NCBI RefSeq assembly: GCF_048269545.1
Contig: NZ_JBLXIJ010000008.1
Coordinates: 53,514-117,513, forward strand
DNA length: 64,000 nucleotides
Origin: Halpernia sp048269545
Lineage (GTDB): Bacteria; Bacteroidota; Bacteroidia; Flavobacteriales; Weeksellaceae
Direction: 5' to 3'
Of the stretch, positions 8,189-17,139 are shown one piece after another (position 1 is the first letter of the stretch; each line of letters opens with the position of its first letter). A program made the position numbers and the translations under genes. The notes under the pieces are model-generated. The model made no database searches, was not told the DNA's origin, and saw only the letters and a list, made by a program, of their open reading frames with translations.

Positions 8189-10045
8189 TTATTTATTTTC
8201 ATTAATAAGCGCTTCCAAATTACTATCATAGCCTAAACTTCTAGATATAAGATTGCCATTTTTATCGATTATAATTTCGCAGGGAATTCCGTCTATTAAA
8301 TAGTTCTTATAAGCACTATTATCAAAATCATATAAGACATTTAGATCATATTTATTATCTGCAATAAATTTGCTAACCTTCTTTTTAATTTCATCTGGTT
8401 TTTCCCGTTCCATTGTATTTATAAATAAAAATTGAACTTCAGACTTGTCATATTTTTTAACTAATTCCTGCATATGTGGAAGTGCTGCTCTACAAGGTCC
8501 ACACCAAGTTGCCCAAAAATCGAGTACTACAATTTTTCCTTTGAAATCACTCAACTTAACTTTTTGACCTTGTAAGTTTGTCAATTCAAAATCTTTTGCT
8601 TTTAAATTTCCAGAATATAATTTAAGCAATTTCTCCTGTGACTTCTTAGTTTCTATTTTTTTATTGCTTTCTTTTAAGTTGTTAATTTCTGCAGTTTGTA
8701 AATTTTCAGTTTTGTAAATATCAGAAAGTGTTGTAAAAAGTTTTTCGGAAATATTTTGTTTTTTAAGTAAGTTGTAAATATAATTTTTAACAAAGTCATC
8801 GCCTTTTGCCTTTTGTGCATACAAAACATAGCGCTCACGATTTGTATCATCTATATTAGTCAAGTCAATTATTTTGCTTTGCTCCAAAAACGCCTGATCA
8901 TATTTTTTTTCTTTATATAAGACTAAAGCCAAAGCGTCAGTATAATATAGATACTGATCATTATATTCTGATTTCTCTTCATATTTCCCCAAATTATTAA
9001 GTTTATTATCGAGAATATCTACAGATTTACGAGCTAATTTTTCGGCAAATTCTAAATCTTTTCCGTCAGAAGTAATATCATCGCCGTCGGCTAATTTCCA
9101 GGCACTCAAATTAAAAACATTCGCCGCATTCATTTCACAATTAAATCTTTTTGTAAAATCCTCAATTTTTGACCAATCTTTGCTTTCAATAATTTTACTT
9201 AGTATGACCGCATTCATCTGGTCTGTCAATATTTTGTCATATTCTCCACTTGGATAATTATTTTTATAATCTGAAACATATTGCATTAGTGTATTTACGT
9301 CTGCTTCCTTTGCCTCTTTGCGAAATTTATCCATCAGCATATTTTTTGCAAAATTACCCTTTGGATATTTTTTTAAAATTAATGTTGAAAGAGTAGTCGC
9401 TTTTTGCGAATCTTTTAGAAAATTTTGATAAAAATCCCTTGAAGTCATCAAACTTTTTTCATCATTTTTATTTTCCAGTTTTTTTGCAATAATTAAACTT
9501 TCAGTTTCTGCTTTTTTTTCATCTGCGGCAAATAGCGCCTCTAAATAATAAAATATATTTTCTGGTTTTTCTTTTAATTTCGGTTCTGATTTAAAGAGTT
9601 TCTCATATTGATTAACATAGTATTGTTTTGAATATTTTAATTTATAAAAGTAGGAGGCCTGATTTTGAAGCAATGCCAATTTATCTAATTCTGCCTTTGA
9701 TTTATCACTTTTATTTAAAATTGAAATGTATCCTTTATCAAAATTATTATCAAATAAATTTTCATTTTTATCAAAAACAGACAAAACAATCGTTCTTATA
9801 CTATCTGGAACTTTAATTTTAAATTCATATTTATTTTGGCTTTTAATTAATGGTGAACTTTTTTGTTGAACGATCGTAACAAACTTTACCTCACTTCCTT
9901 CTGGAACCGAAATACCTTTTCTGGGTTCATAAATAAAGGTGTTTTCTTCACCGAGAATAATTTTGCCTTTTGGGTAGATTTTAGAATTTTGGGCAAATAA
10001 TCCAATTGATAAAAATGTAAAAATAAAAAGAGTAAAGTTTTTCAT
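8189..10045 (-). CDS. TlpA-type thioredoxin-fold protein with long N-terminal domain
   Basis: About 618 residues from ATG at 10045, which places a clean signal peptide (FTLFIFTFLSIGLFAQ) at the N-terminus. ATGs at 10066 and 10075 would put a polar tail before it. Residues 30-480 are helical and repeat-like with no family I can name. The last 140 residues are a TlpA/ResA-like thioredoxin domain with the active site WATWCGPC, preceded by LTNLQGQKVKLSDFKGK and followed by IDGIPCEIIIDKNG, which contains the cis-Pro. It is exported and probably reduces or isomerises disulphides in the periplasm. It lies between moxR and the DUF58 gene, an unusual insertion into a conserved pair. Confidence 0.83.
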   Translation of the reverse strand: MKNFTLFIFTFLSIGLFAQNSKIYPKGKIILGEENTFIYEPRKGISVPEGSEVKFVTIVQQKSSPLIKSQNKYEFKIKVPDSIRTIVLSVFDKNENLFDNNFDKGYISILNKSDKSKAELDKLALLQNQASYFYKLKYSKQYYVNQYEKLFKSEPKLKEKPENIFYYLEALFAADEKKAETESLIIAKKLENKNDEKSLMTSRDFYQNFLKDSQKATTLSTLILKKYPKGNFAKNMLMDKFRKEAKEADVNTLMQYVSDYKNNYPSGEYDKILTDQMNAVILSKIIESKDWSKIEDFTKRFNCEMNAANVFNLSAWKLADGDDITSDGKDLEFAEKLARKSVDILDNKLNNLGKYEEKSEYNDQYLYYTDALALVLYKEKKYDQAFLEQSKIIDLTNIDDTNRERYVLYAQKAKGDDFVKNYIYNLLKKQNISEKLFTTLSDIYKTENLQTAEINNLKESNKKIETKKSQEKLLKLYSGNLKAKDFELTNLQGQKVKLSDFKGKIVVLDFWATWCGPCRAALPHMQELVKKYDKSEVQFLFINTMEREKPDEIKKKVSKFIADNKYDLNVLYDFDNSAYKNYLIDGIPCEIIIDKNGNLISRSLGYDSNLEALINENK

Positions 10046-10099
10046 AGTATTTCGTAGTTCATTCATAAAATTCATTGCTTAGTTAAATTGCTCGTGAAT

Positions 10100-11104
10100 T
10101 TACGGCGCCTGAACTTTACCCAAAATTTTATCGACAATTTCATCAGAAGAAATATTTTCTGCTTCTGCTTCAAAACTCAACCCAATTCTGTGGCGCAAAA
10201 CGTCTTTTGCAATTTCTTTCACATCTTCCGGAATCACAAAAGCGCGTCCTTTTATAAATGCAAAAGCACGAGAAGCGATTGCTAAATTAATTGAAGCTCT
10301 CGGTGAAGCACCAAAACTGATGTAATTTTTTAAATCCGACATTCCATATTTTTCAGGATTTCTTGAGGCAAAAACCATATCCAAAATATATTTTTCAATT
10401 TTTTCATCCAAATAAATTTGATTGATAATTGATTTCGCATCAATAATTTGATCCAGCGTAATTACTGGTTTAATGGTCGGAATTTCTTGAGTGGAAATCA
10501 TCCGCATAATTTTTCTTTCCGATTCAAAATCTGGATAATCAATCGTGCATTTCAGCATAAACCGGTCACTTTGCGCTTCTGGTAGAAGATAAGTTCCTTC
10601 TTGGTCAATTGGATTTTGTGTTGCTAAAACCAAAAATGGTTTCGGTAAAAACATGGTTTCATCACCAATTGTTACTTGCTTTTCCTGCATCACTTCTAAT
10701 AATGCAGATTGCACTTTTGCGGGCGCTCTATTAATTTCATCCGCCAAAACAAAATTCGCGAAAACTGGTCCTTTTTTTATAGAAAAATCATTGTCTTTCA
10801 CACTATAAATTTGTGTTCCGATTACATCTGCAGGAAGCAAATCTGGCGTAAATTGAATTCTTGAGAATTTTCCGTGAACGGCTTCTGCTAAAGTTTTAAT
10901 CGCTAAAGTTTTTGCCAAACCTGGAACACCTTCCAGGAGAACGTGCCCGTTTCCTAAAAGTCCGATGAGTAAACGATCAATCATGTATTCTTGACCGATA
11001 ATTGTGCGATTTATTTCTTGTTTTAATAATGAAAAGTACATATTTTGCTGTTGCACTTTTTCCATTAAAAGTTTAATATCTTCTGCTTGTTGTAATTCTG
11101 CCAT
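10100..11104 (-). CDS. moxR: MoxR family AAA+ ATPase
   Basis: 334 residues. Walker A is GVPGLAKT at residues 59-66, Walker B is VLADEINRAPAK, and the sensor-type segment LATQNPIDQEGTYLLPEAQ is characteristic of MoxR (AAA_3) proteins. The C-terminal lid contains GASPRASINLA. This is a cytoplasmic chaperone-like ATPase that acts on VWA proteins. It is the first gene of the minus-strand aerotolerance run. ATG start at 11104. The 230 bases upstream separate it from the divergent dinB-like gene and must carry its promoter; I did not find an exact TAnnTTTG word there on the minus strand. Confidence 0.95.
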   Translation of the reverse strand: MAELQQAEDIKLLMEKVQQQNMYFSLLKQEINRTIIGQEYMIDRLLIGLLGNGHVLLEGVPGLAKTLAIKTLAEAVHGKFSRIQFTPDLLPADVIGTQIYSVKDNDFSIKKGPVFANFVLADEINRAPAKVQSALLEVMQEKQVTIGDETMFLPKPFLVLATQNPIDQEGTYLLPEAQSDRFMLKCTIDYPDFESERKIMRMISTQEIPTIKPVITLDQIIDAKSIINQIYLDEKIEKYILDMVFASRNPEKYGMSDLKNYISFGASPRASINLAIASRAFAFIKGRAFVIPEDVKEIAKDVLRHRIGLSFEAEAENISSDEIVDKILGKVQAP

Positions 11105-11307
11105 AATTTGCGAAATAAAATAATGGGTAAATTTCTAATAAAATTGAGCATTATCAAACTATTTAATGATAATTTTGAGTTAAACTTTGTTAAAAATTAC
11201 CATCACAAATTAATCCTTTTTGTCCAAATTGAGTAAATTTTTATTAAAAAAATGTTAATCTCTTTTTGATAGCTTCTAAAATTTTATGCAATTCAATTTA
11301 AATGAAG

Positions 11308-11315
11308 TATTTTTG
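11308..11315 (+). promoter_or_regulatory. probable -7 element TATTTTTG upstream of the dinB-like gene
   Basis: TATTTTTG matches the Bacteroidota -7 consensus TAnnTTTG exactly and lies 19 bases before the TTG start at 11335. No good TTG -33 word is found about 19-20 bases upstream, so the site is only moderately supported. Confidence 0.4.
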
Positions 11316-11334
11316 AAGATTAAAAATAATTGCT

Positions 11335-11805
11335 TTGAATTATCATTTTTCTTTACACAAACAAACCCGTCAACATTTATTAGAAATTTTACGGGAAACT
11401 TCTCACAAAGATTTATTAACAATTCCGGACGGTTTTAATAATAATATATATTGGAATATTGCACATTGCGTTGCTACACAACAACTTTTGCATTATTATC
11501 TGAGTGGAAATCCTTTTAGAATTGATGCTTTTTGGATAGAAAAATATAAAAAAGGAACGCTTGCAAATTTAGATGTTCCTGCTTCGGAGATAGAAGATTT
11601 GGGTTTTTTATTAACAGAAACTTCGCGTATTTTAATGAAAGATTACGATGATAATTTTTTCCCAGATTACACGCCTTATTCTACGAGTTATGGTGTAGAT
11701 TTAAAAAGTATTCAAGACGCAATTATTTTTAATAATATGCATGAAAGTTTACACTACGGCTATATTTTAGCGCAAAGAAGAGCGCTTTTAGCAGAGCGAA
11801 ATTAA
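11335..11805 (+). CDS. DinB family protein
   Basis: 156 residues with the DinB_2 four-helix bundle pattern. The metal-binding histidines are probably in NIAHCVATQQLL near residue 43 and in NNMHESLHYGYILAQRRAL near residue 140. DinB/YfiT-like proteins are putative metal-dependent thiol transferases or hydrolases; the substrate is unknown. The start must be TTG at 11335: an in-frame TGA at 11314 closes the frame upstream and no ATG or GTG lies between. It precedes rlmB by 28 bases and may be co-transcribed with it. Confidence 0.85.
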   Translation: MNYHFSLHKQTRQHLLEILRETSHKDLLTIPDGFNNNIYWNIAHCVATQQLLHYYLSGNPFRIDAFWIEKYKKGTLANLDVPASEIEDLGFLLTETSRILMKDYDDNFFPDYTPYSTSYGVDLKSIQDAIIFNNMHESLHYGYILAQRRALLAERN

Positions 11806-11833
11806 ATTAAAACTTTCTTTTAGAGAAAATAAT

Positions 11834-12586
11834 ATGAAAGAAAAAGACGACTTTATATTTGGTTTGCGACCTGTAATGGAAGCTTTAGAAGCAGGAAAAA
11901 CCATTGATAAAATATTTTTACAAAATGCTTTGCAAGGACAAATTTATGCTGAACTAAAAGCAACTTTAGCAAAACATAAAATCCGTGCGAATTATGTACC
12001 GATAGAAAAACTAAACCGTTTTACACGAAAAAATCACCAAGGTGTAGTTGCATTTATTTCTGATGTTCCGTTTTATAATATTGAAAATCTTTTGCCACAA
12101 ATTTTTGAAGAAGGAAGAACGCCTTTTTTATTAATGCTCGATAGATTAACCGACGTTAGAAATTTTGGCGCAATTTGCAGAACTGCAGAATGTGTCGGAA
12201 TTGATGCCATAATTATTCCTGAAAAAGGAGGTGCTCCAATTAATTCTGACGCCATAAAAACTTCAGCGGGCGCACTTTATAATATTAAAATATGTAAAGA
12301 AAAAAATCTTGCTCATACGGTAGATTTTCTTCAACAATCTGGAGTGAAAGTTTTCGCAGCAACTGAAAAAGCGGAAAATTTAATTTATGCGGCAGATTTT
12401 TCTGGACCAACATTAATTGTGATGGGAAATGAAGAAACCGGAATTTCAAAAGAAGTTCTTCATCATGCAGATGAAAAAATAAAATTACCAATTAAAGGAA
12501 AAACACAGTCATTAAATGTTTCCGTTGCTTGTGGTGCAATTTTATACGAAGCAGTTAGACAAAAGCTAGCTGTTTCTCAATTTTAA
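11834..12586 (+). CDS. rlmB: 23S rRNA (guanosine-2'-O-)-methyltransferase, TrmH/SpoU family
   Basis: 250 residues, standard length. The N-terminal substrate-binding domain (residues 5-80) contains FGLRPVMEALEAGKTIDKI and HQGVVAF. The C-terminal SPOUT knot has motif 1 LMLDRLTDVRNFGAICRTAE near residue 97, motif 2 IVMGNEETGISKEV, and motif 3 LPIKGKTQSLNVSVACG. These are the catalytic and AdoMet-binding loops of RlmB, which methylates the 2'-O of a guanosine in the 23S rRNA peptidyl-transferase region. ATG start at 11834. Symbol assigned by family similarity; a paralogous TrmH enzyme cannot be excluded. Confidence 0.9.
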   Translation: MKEKDDFIFGLRPVMEALEAGKTIDKIFLQNALQGQIYAELKATLAKHKIRANYVPIEKLNRFTRKNHQGVVAFISDVPFYNIENLLPQIFEEGRTPFLLMLDRLTDVRNFGAICRTAECVGIDAIIIPEKGGAPINSDAIKTSAGALYNIKICKEKNLAHTVDFLQQSGVKVFAATEKAENLIYAADFSGPTLIVMGNEETGISKEVLHHADEKIKLPIKGKTQSLNVSVACGAILYEAVRQKLAVSQF

Positions 12587-12698
12587 ATAAAAACAATAAA
12601 TTAACTATTTAATGAAATCGCTTTTTAATAAAAATTTAAAAATAAAATAATTAAAATAGCGGTTGCATAAGTCGATTAAAAAAAATAGACAAATCTTT

Positions 12699-13757
12699 AT
12701 GAAAAATATTTTAGCCATTGCGCTTATTTCTTTAACGCTTGTTTCTTGTAAAAAAGAAACAAAAACCATTACAAAAGTAGATCCGAAAACAGGAAAAACT
12801 ATAACAGTAGAAGTTCCCGTGAAAGATTCTACAAATACCACAGAAGAAAAAACAGAAAATTTAGCCATAAAAGATTCAGCTGGAATTTTTAAACATAGTT
12901 TTAATTTAGAAATAGGAAAAACGTATCCGCTCGTAACTTACCAAAGAGATTTACAGGAAATTACAGATCCTACAGGTAAAAAAGTAAGTGGCACAAGTGA
13001 AGCAACAGATGAGATGTCTTTTACGGTAAATGATTTTAAAAATAATATTTATGATATTACAATTAATTTAATAGGCAAAAGAAATTCACAATCTGCGAAC
13101 GGAAAAACAACGGTAATTGATACAAAACAAGCAATTCCACAAGAAGATCAGTTAAAAATGATGTGGACAATTAATAAAGCTTTGACCGGAAATAAATTGA
13201 ATATGAAAATGGATAAATCGGGAAAAGTTATTTCTATTACGGGTTTTGATCCAATTTATAAAAAAATAAATTTAGCAACAACCTCAATTATTAAAGATGC
13301 AAAACAAAGAGCAGAATTTTTAGCAAATTTCAAACAAAATTTTGATGAGAAAGTATTGAAAGAACAATTCTCTAAAAACTTATCTTTTTTTCCTTCAAAA
13401 GGTGTTAAAATAGGAGGAAAATGGACTGTTGCAGAAAATGCTTCACCAGATGGAAAAGTAAAGCTAACCACAACTTATACTTTGAAAAGTGTAGGAAATG
13501 GAATTGCTGAAATTTCTGTAAATGGAGGAATCCCGATTAAATCTGATAAAAAAACGCAAGATGGCGTTACTCATACAATGAGTTCACAGCTTGCACAAAA
13601 TGGCACAATAAAATTTGACCAATATTCTGGGTGGATAAAAAATCAAAATATTTCTGTAAAAACAACGCAAAAAGAAGGAATTTCTGACGGTAAAAAATCT
13701 CAAACAATGACGAGTACATCAACTTCATCTGTAATGATTAATCCTTCTAATAAATAA
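12699..13757 (+). CDS. DUF6263-type lipoprotein
   Basis: 352 residues from ATG at 12699, which gives a textbook lipoprotein signal: MKNILAIALISLTLVSC followed by KKETK. A TTG 12 codons upstream would spoil it. After a Thr/Lys/Glu-rich linker (residues 20-65) comes one globular domain. Its features include SFNLEIGKTYPLVTYQRDL and TTYTLKSVGNGIAEISVNGG, and I associate it with the DUF6263 family of Flavobacteriia. The function is unknown. It is probably anchored in the outer or inner membrane facing the periplasm. Gene order next to DUF4834 and YfhO looks conserved in relatives, as far as memory allows. Confidence 0.75.
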   Translation: MKNILAIALISLTLVSCKKETKTITKVDPKTGKTITVEVPVKDSTNTTEEKTENLAIKDSAGIFKHSFNLEIGKTYPLVTYQRDLQEITDPTGKKVSGTSEATDEMSFTVNDFKNNIYDITINLIGKRNSQSANGKTTVIDTKQAIPQEDQLKMMWTINKALTGNKLNMKMDKSGKVISITGFDPIYKKINLATTSIIKDAKQRAEFLANFKQNFDEKVLKEQFSKNLSFFPSKGVKIGGKWTVAENASPDGKVKLTTTYTLKSVGNGIAEISVNGGIPIKSDKKTQDGVTHTMSSQLAQNGTIKFDQYSGWIKNQNISVKTTQKEGISDGKKSQTMTSTSTSSVMINPSNK

Positions 13758-13778
13758 TATTAAATTTTTATTTTAATT

Positions 13779-14018
13779 ATGCTTAAAGATATTTTAGATG
13801 TAATTCTTGTAATAATTATTGTTTCTTTTGTTTGGAGATTTTTAAAAAAAATGTTTTTCAATAGTGTTTTAAAGAATTTTCAGCAGAAAAATCCTCAAAA
13901 TAATTCAACAACAAATAATCCAAAAGATTCAAAAATCAATCGAAAAGTGCATTGGGACGCAGAAACTGTGGATTATGAAGAAATAAAAGAACCGAAAGAT
14001 TCTGACTCAAAAAACTAA
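13779..14018 (+). CDS. DUF4834 family small membrane protein
   Basis: 79 residues: one N-terminal helix (ILDVILVIIIVSFVWRFLKK), then an Asn/Gln-rich polar region and a C-terminal acidic patch (HWDAETVDYEEIKEPKD). This layout is typical of DUF4834 proteins found in Flavobacteriia. ATG start at 13779; 12 bases separate it from the yfhO-like gene, so the two are probably one transcript. No function is known. Confidence 0.75.
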   Translation: MLKDILDVILVIIIVSFVWRFLKKMFFNSVLKNFQQKNPQNNSTTNNPKDSKINRKVHWDAETVDYEEIKEPKDSDSKN

Positions 14019-14030
14019 AAATATAGCTTT

Positions 14031-16610
14031 ATGCTGAAAAACAAAAAATATATTTTTATTGCAGCAAGTTTATTACTGTTCGTAATTTTGGCGGTAGTTT
14101 ACGCCAATCCTGTTTTAAATGGGAAACAACTTTTTCAGCACGATATTATTCAATATAAAGGTGGCGCAAAAGAGCTTTTAGATTTTCGCGCAAATAATGG
14201 AAAAGAAACTTATTGGAGTGATTCTATGTTTGGTGGAATGCCTACTTATCAAATGGGGGCACAATTTCGGGGCGATTTAATAAGAAGTGTAGATGATTTT
14301 TTTATGCTTTTGCCAAAGCCCGCAAATTATTTATTTTTACTTTTTTCTGGTTTTTTTCTTTTAGGTTTAGTTGTAGTTAGAAATTGGAAATATGCACTTT
14401 TGGGAGCTACTTTTTTCGGACTTTCTACTTATTTTTATATAGCACTTGCAGCGGGACATAATGGTAAAATCCATACTGTCGCTTATTTTGCACCACTTTT
14501 AGCAGGAATTTTATTGGTTTACGTTAGAAAAAAATATGTCTTTGGATTTATCGTGACCACACTTTTTATGGCATTGCAGATTTTCGCTAATCATCCGCAG
14601 ATGACGTATTATATTTTTCTTGCTTTGGGATTTTTATTTCTATCAGAATTTTTACGCGCCGCTACTGGGAAAATCAGTTGGAAACATTTTGGAATTTCCA
14701 CAGGAATTTTAGCCGTTGCTTTCGTTTTGGGAGTTGGGATGAATTCTCAAAGAATAATGGCAAATTCTGAATACATTAAAGAAACTGTTCGAGGAAAGCA
14801 AATTTTAAATAATGATTTGCATACTTCTGGGAAATCTGGAATGGACAAAGAAAGTATGTTAATGTGGAGTTATGGCAAACTTGAAACTTTAAATTTATTT
14901 ATTCCACGTTTGATGGGCGGTGGAAGTCAAGAAGATGGTTCTGCCGAAATGATGAACAAAACGCAAGAATTAATCCAACAAAACGCCACTTCACAGCAAG
15001 AAGTTGATAATATCCAAAAAGGATTTTCGAGCACCACTTATTGGGGAAATCAACCGGGAACTTCTGGTCCCGCTTATCAAGGAGCAGTTGTGATTTTTCT
15101 TGCAATTTTAGGATTTTTCTTCGCTTGGAAAAAATACAGATATTGGATTTTAGGCGCTTCAATTCTCACTATATTTTTAGCTTGGGGAAGTAATTTTTTA
15201 ATTGTTTCAGATTTCTTTATTGATTATGTTCCGTTTTATAATAAATTCCGAGCGCCGAGTTCTATTTTAGTCGTCGTAGAATTATTATTTCCTTTATTAG
15301 CAATCATCGGACTTTATCGATTTTTTAATTCAAACGAAACAACTGAAACTTCGGAAGAAAATATTTTAACGGATGTTTACAAACAGAAAGTTTTAATTTG
15401 GGTGAGTTCTGTAATTTTAGGATTTACTTTGCTATTATTAATTTTTGGTAAAAGTTTACTCGGTTTTCACACCGATGCAGAAAAAACTTATTTTCCACCG
15501 TATCTTTTAGATTATTTTGTAGTTGCGCGATATTCTGTTTTTAAAATTGATGCCTTAAAAGCAATTCTTTATGTAGCGCTTGTTTTCGCCGTTTTGTATT
15601 TTGCTTTAAAGAAAAAGTTATCTCAAAATTTAGCTTTAATTATTATCGGTTTAATCAGTTTATTTGATCTTTGGTCTGTGAACAAACGCTATTTAAATAA
15701 TGATAATTTTGTTGATAAAACCTTTGCAGAACAACCTTTTCAAACTGAAACTTCAGATTTATTAATTGAAAAAGTGGGTGATAATCAAAATTTAAAATCA
15801 CTTTTAGATAATGCGAAAGTGAATAAAGCTTTAGAAACAATTTCCGAAAAAGACAAAGCGCATTACCGGATTTTCAATAATATTCTAGGAACATTTAGCG
15901 AAACCAATACTTCCTATTATAAATCTTCTGTGGGAGGTTATCACGCGGTAAAATTGCGACGATACGATGATTTAATTAATGCCTATTTTTCCACATTAGA
16001 TTCCATTAAAACGCCAAAAATTTTAAATTTATTGGATGTAAAATATATGGTCTTGGGAAATCAGGAAAATCCGCAAATTGTTCCAAATCCAGAAAATAAT
16101 GGAAATGCGTGGTTTGTTTCTGATGTGAAATTTGTAAAAACACCCAATGAAGAACTTAATTCTTTGGGCGAAATAGATTCTAAAAAAACAGCCGTCATTT
16201 CAGATTTGGATAAAAATTATTTTAATGGAAAAAATTTAGCCAAAGATTCTACGGCGATTATTAATTTAACAAAATACCAAGCGAATTCTTTAGAATACAA
16301 AACACAATCTAAAACGCCACAACTCGCTGTTTTTTCAGAAATTTACTATCCAGAAGGTTGGAAAATGTTTATCGATGATGTAGAAGTTCCATACATAAAA
16401 GCAGATTATTTGCTGCGTGCAGTTTCAATTCCGGCAGGAAATCACACTATACAAATGGTTTTTGAACCAAAAGTAATTGCTACTGGAAAAATTGTTTCAT
16501 TGATTTCACTTTTATTATTTTTAATTTTTAGTGGTTTTGGAATTTACTTTTTATACCGAAAACATAATGATAATCTGGTAACGAATGAGCGCTACATATC
16601 CACAAATTGA
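14031..16610 (+). CDS. YfhO family large membrane protein
   Basis: 859 residues with about twelve or more hydrophobic helices. Helix 1 is at residues 7-25, a helix-rich block covers 95-235 and 330-545, and a final helix sits near residue 825. The loop after helix 1 has LFQHDIIQYKGGAKELLDF, and a long extracytoplasmic domain spans about 560-815 (YPEGWKMFIDDVEVP, LLRAVSIPAGNHTIQMVF). These are YfhO features, a GT-C-like fold family linked in Firmicutes to lipoteichoic acid glycosylation. Its substrate in Bacteroidota is unknown. A GT4 gene follows, now separated by the GIY-YIG unit. Confidence 0.88.
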   Translation: MLKNKKYIFIAASLLLFVILAVVYANPVLNGKQLFQHDIIQYKGGAKELLDFRANNGKETYWSDSMFGGMPTYQMGAQFRGDLIRSVDDFFMLLPKPANYLFLLFSGFFLLGLVVVRNWKYALLGATFFGLSTYFYIALAAGHNGKIHTVAYFAPLLAGILLVYVRKKYVFGFIVTTLFMALQIFANHPQMTYYIFLALGFLFLSEFLRAATGKISWKHFGISTGILAVAFVLGVGMNSQRIMANSEYIKETVRGKQILNNDLHTSGKSGMDKESMLMWSYGKLETLNLFIPRLMGGGSQEDGSAEMMNKTQELIQQNATSQQEVDNIQKGFSSTTYWGNQPGTSGPAYQGAVVIFLAILGFFFAWKKYRYWILGASILTIFLAWGSNFLIVSDFFIDYVPFYNKFRAPSSILVVVELLFPLLAIIGLYRFFNSNETTETSEENILTDVYKQKVLIWVSSVILGFTLLLLIFGKSLLGFHTDAEKTYFPPYLLDYFVVARYSVFKIDALKAILYVALVFAVLYFALKKKLSQNLALIIIGLISLFDLWSVNKRYLNNDNFVDKTFAEQPFQTETSDLLIEKVGDNQNLKSLLDNAKVNKALETISEKDKAHYRIFNNILGTFSETNTSYYKSSVGGYHAVKLRRYDDLINAYFSTLDSIKTPKILNLLDVKYMVLGNQENPQIVPNPENNGNAWFVSDVKFVKTPNEELNSLGEIDSKKTAVISDLDKNYFNGKNLAKDSTAIINLTKYQANSLEYKTQSKTPQLAVFSEIYYPEGWKMFIDDVEVPYIKADYLLRAVSIPAGNHTIQMVFEPKVIATGKIVSLISLLLFLIFSGFGIYFLYRKHNDNLVTNERYISTN

Positions 16611-16640
16611 AAATTTATGATTGAGATTTTTTTTGATTTT

Positions 16641-17122
16641 GTCATTCTGAACAAAGCAAAGCGAAGTGAAGAATCTCTGGTATGATTAAGATTCTTCGTT
16701 CCTGATAATGACAAATGATAATTAATAATTAACATATCTTAGATTAATAATACCGTTCAATTTAAATCTTATTAGATGAAAACTTTTGCAACTCACAATT
16801 ATTATGTTTATATTCTTACTAATAAAATAAAAACGGTGTTATATACGGGAGTTACTAATGATTTAAAGAACAGACTTTATTGGCACAAAAATCCTGAGGC
16901 AATTTCAAGACATTTTACTACAAAATATAAATGCTACTTTTTGATTTTTTTCGAACATTATCAAGATATTGATATTGCAATAAATAGAGAAAAGCAAATC
17001 AAAGGTTGGACGAGAAAAAAGAAGGATGAATTAATTTCTAATTTCAATTCTTCTTGGCGATTTTTAAACGATGAAGTTTAATTTTGAAATTTAAATAGAG
17101 ATTCTTCCTTCGTCAGAATGAC
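16641..17122 (+). mobile_element. GIY-YIG nuclease unit with palindromic inverted ends
   Basis: Left end: a 72-base palindromic element at 16641-16712. Its left arm begins GTCATTCTGA and ends GAAGAATCT at 16676; its right arm is 16689-16712, AGATTCTTCG ... AATGAC. Right end: a half element at 17099-17122 that begins AGATTCTTCC and ends TCAGAATGAC. The outermost ten bases are perfect inverted repeats (GTCATTCTGA / TCAGAATGAC). Between them lies only the GIY-YIG gene. The unit sits between a YfhO gene and a glycosyltransferase whose GTG start is 17 bases past the right end. A degraded unit of the same design occurs at 35580-35920. Calling it mobile is inference. Confidence 0.6.
16776..17081 (+). 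CDS. small GIY-YIG family endonuclease
   Basis: 101 residues. The GIY-YIG hallmarks are present: YYVYILTN near residue 8, LYTGVTNDLKNRLYWHK near residues 25-41 with the conserved Arg, and the catalytic Glu in AINREKQIKGW near residue 73. Single-domain GIY-YIG proteins of 80-100 residues occur in many copies in Bacteroidota genomes, and their role is not known. They resemble the nuclease domain of UvrC and homing enzymes and would nick or cut DNA. No extra DNA-binding domain is visible. The gene is enclosed by inverted palindromic repeats, and a broken paralogue at 35643-35868 is enclosed in the same way. Confidence 0.88.
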   Translation: MKTFATHNYYVYILTNKIKTVLYTGVTNDLKNRLYWHKNPEAISRHFTTKYKCYFLIFFEHYQDIDIAINREKQIKGWTRKKKDELISNFNSSWRFLNDEV

Positions 17123-17139
17123 AAAAGCAAAATTTTATT

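Noticed and set aside
12663..12698. A longer start (TTG) for the DUF6263 lipoprotein.
   Set aside because: It would place 12 polar residues ahead of an otherwise perfect lipoprotein signal; ATG 12699 is better.
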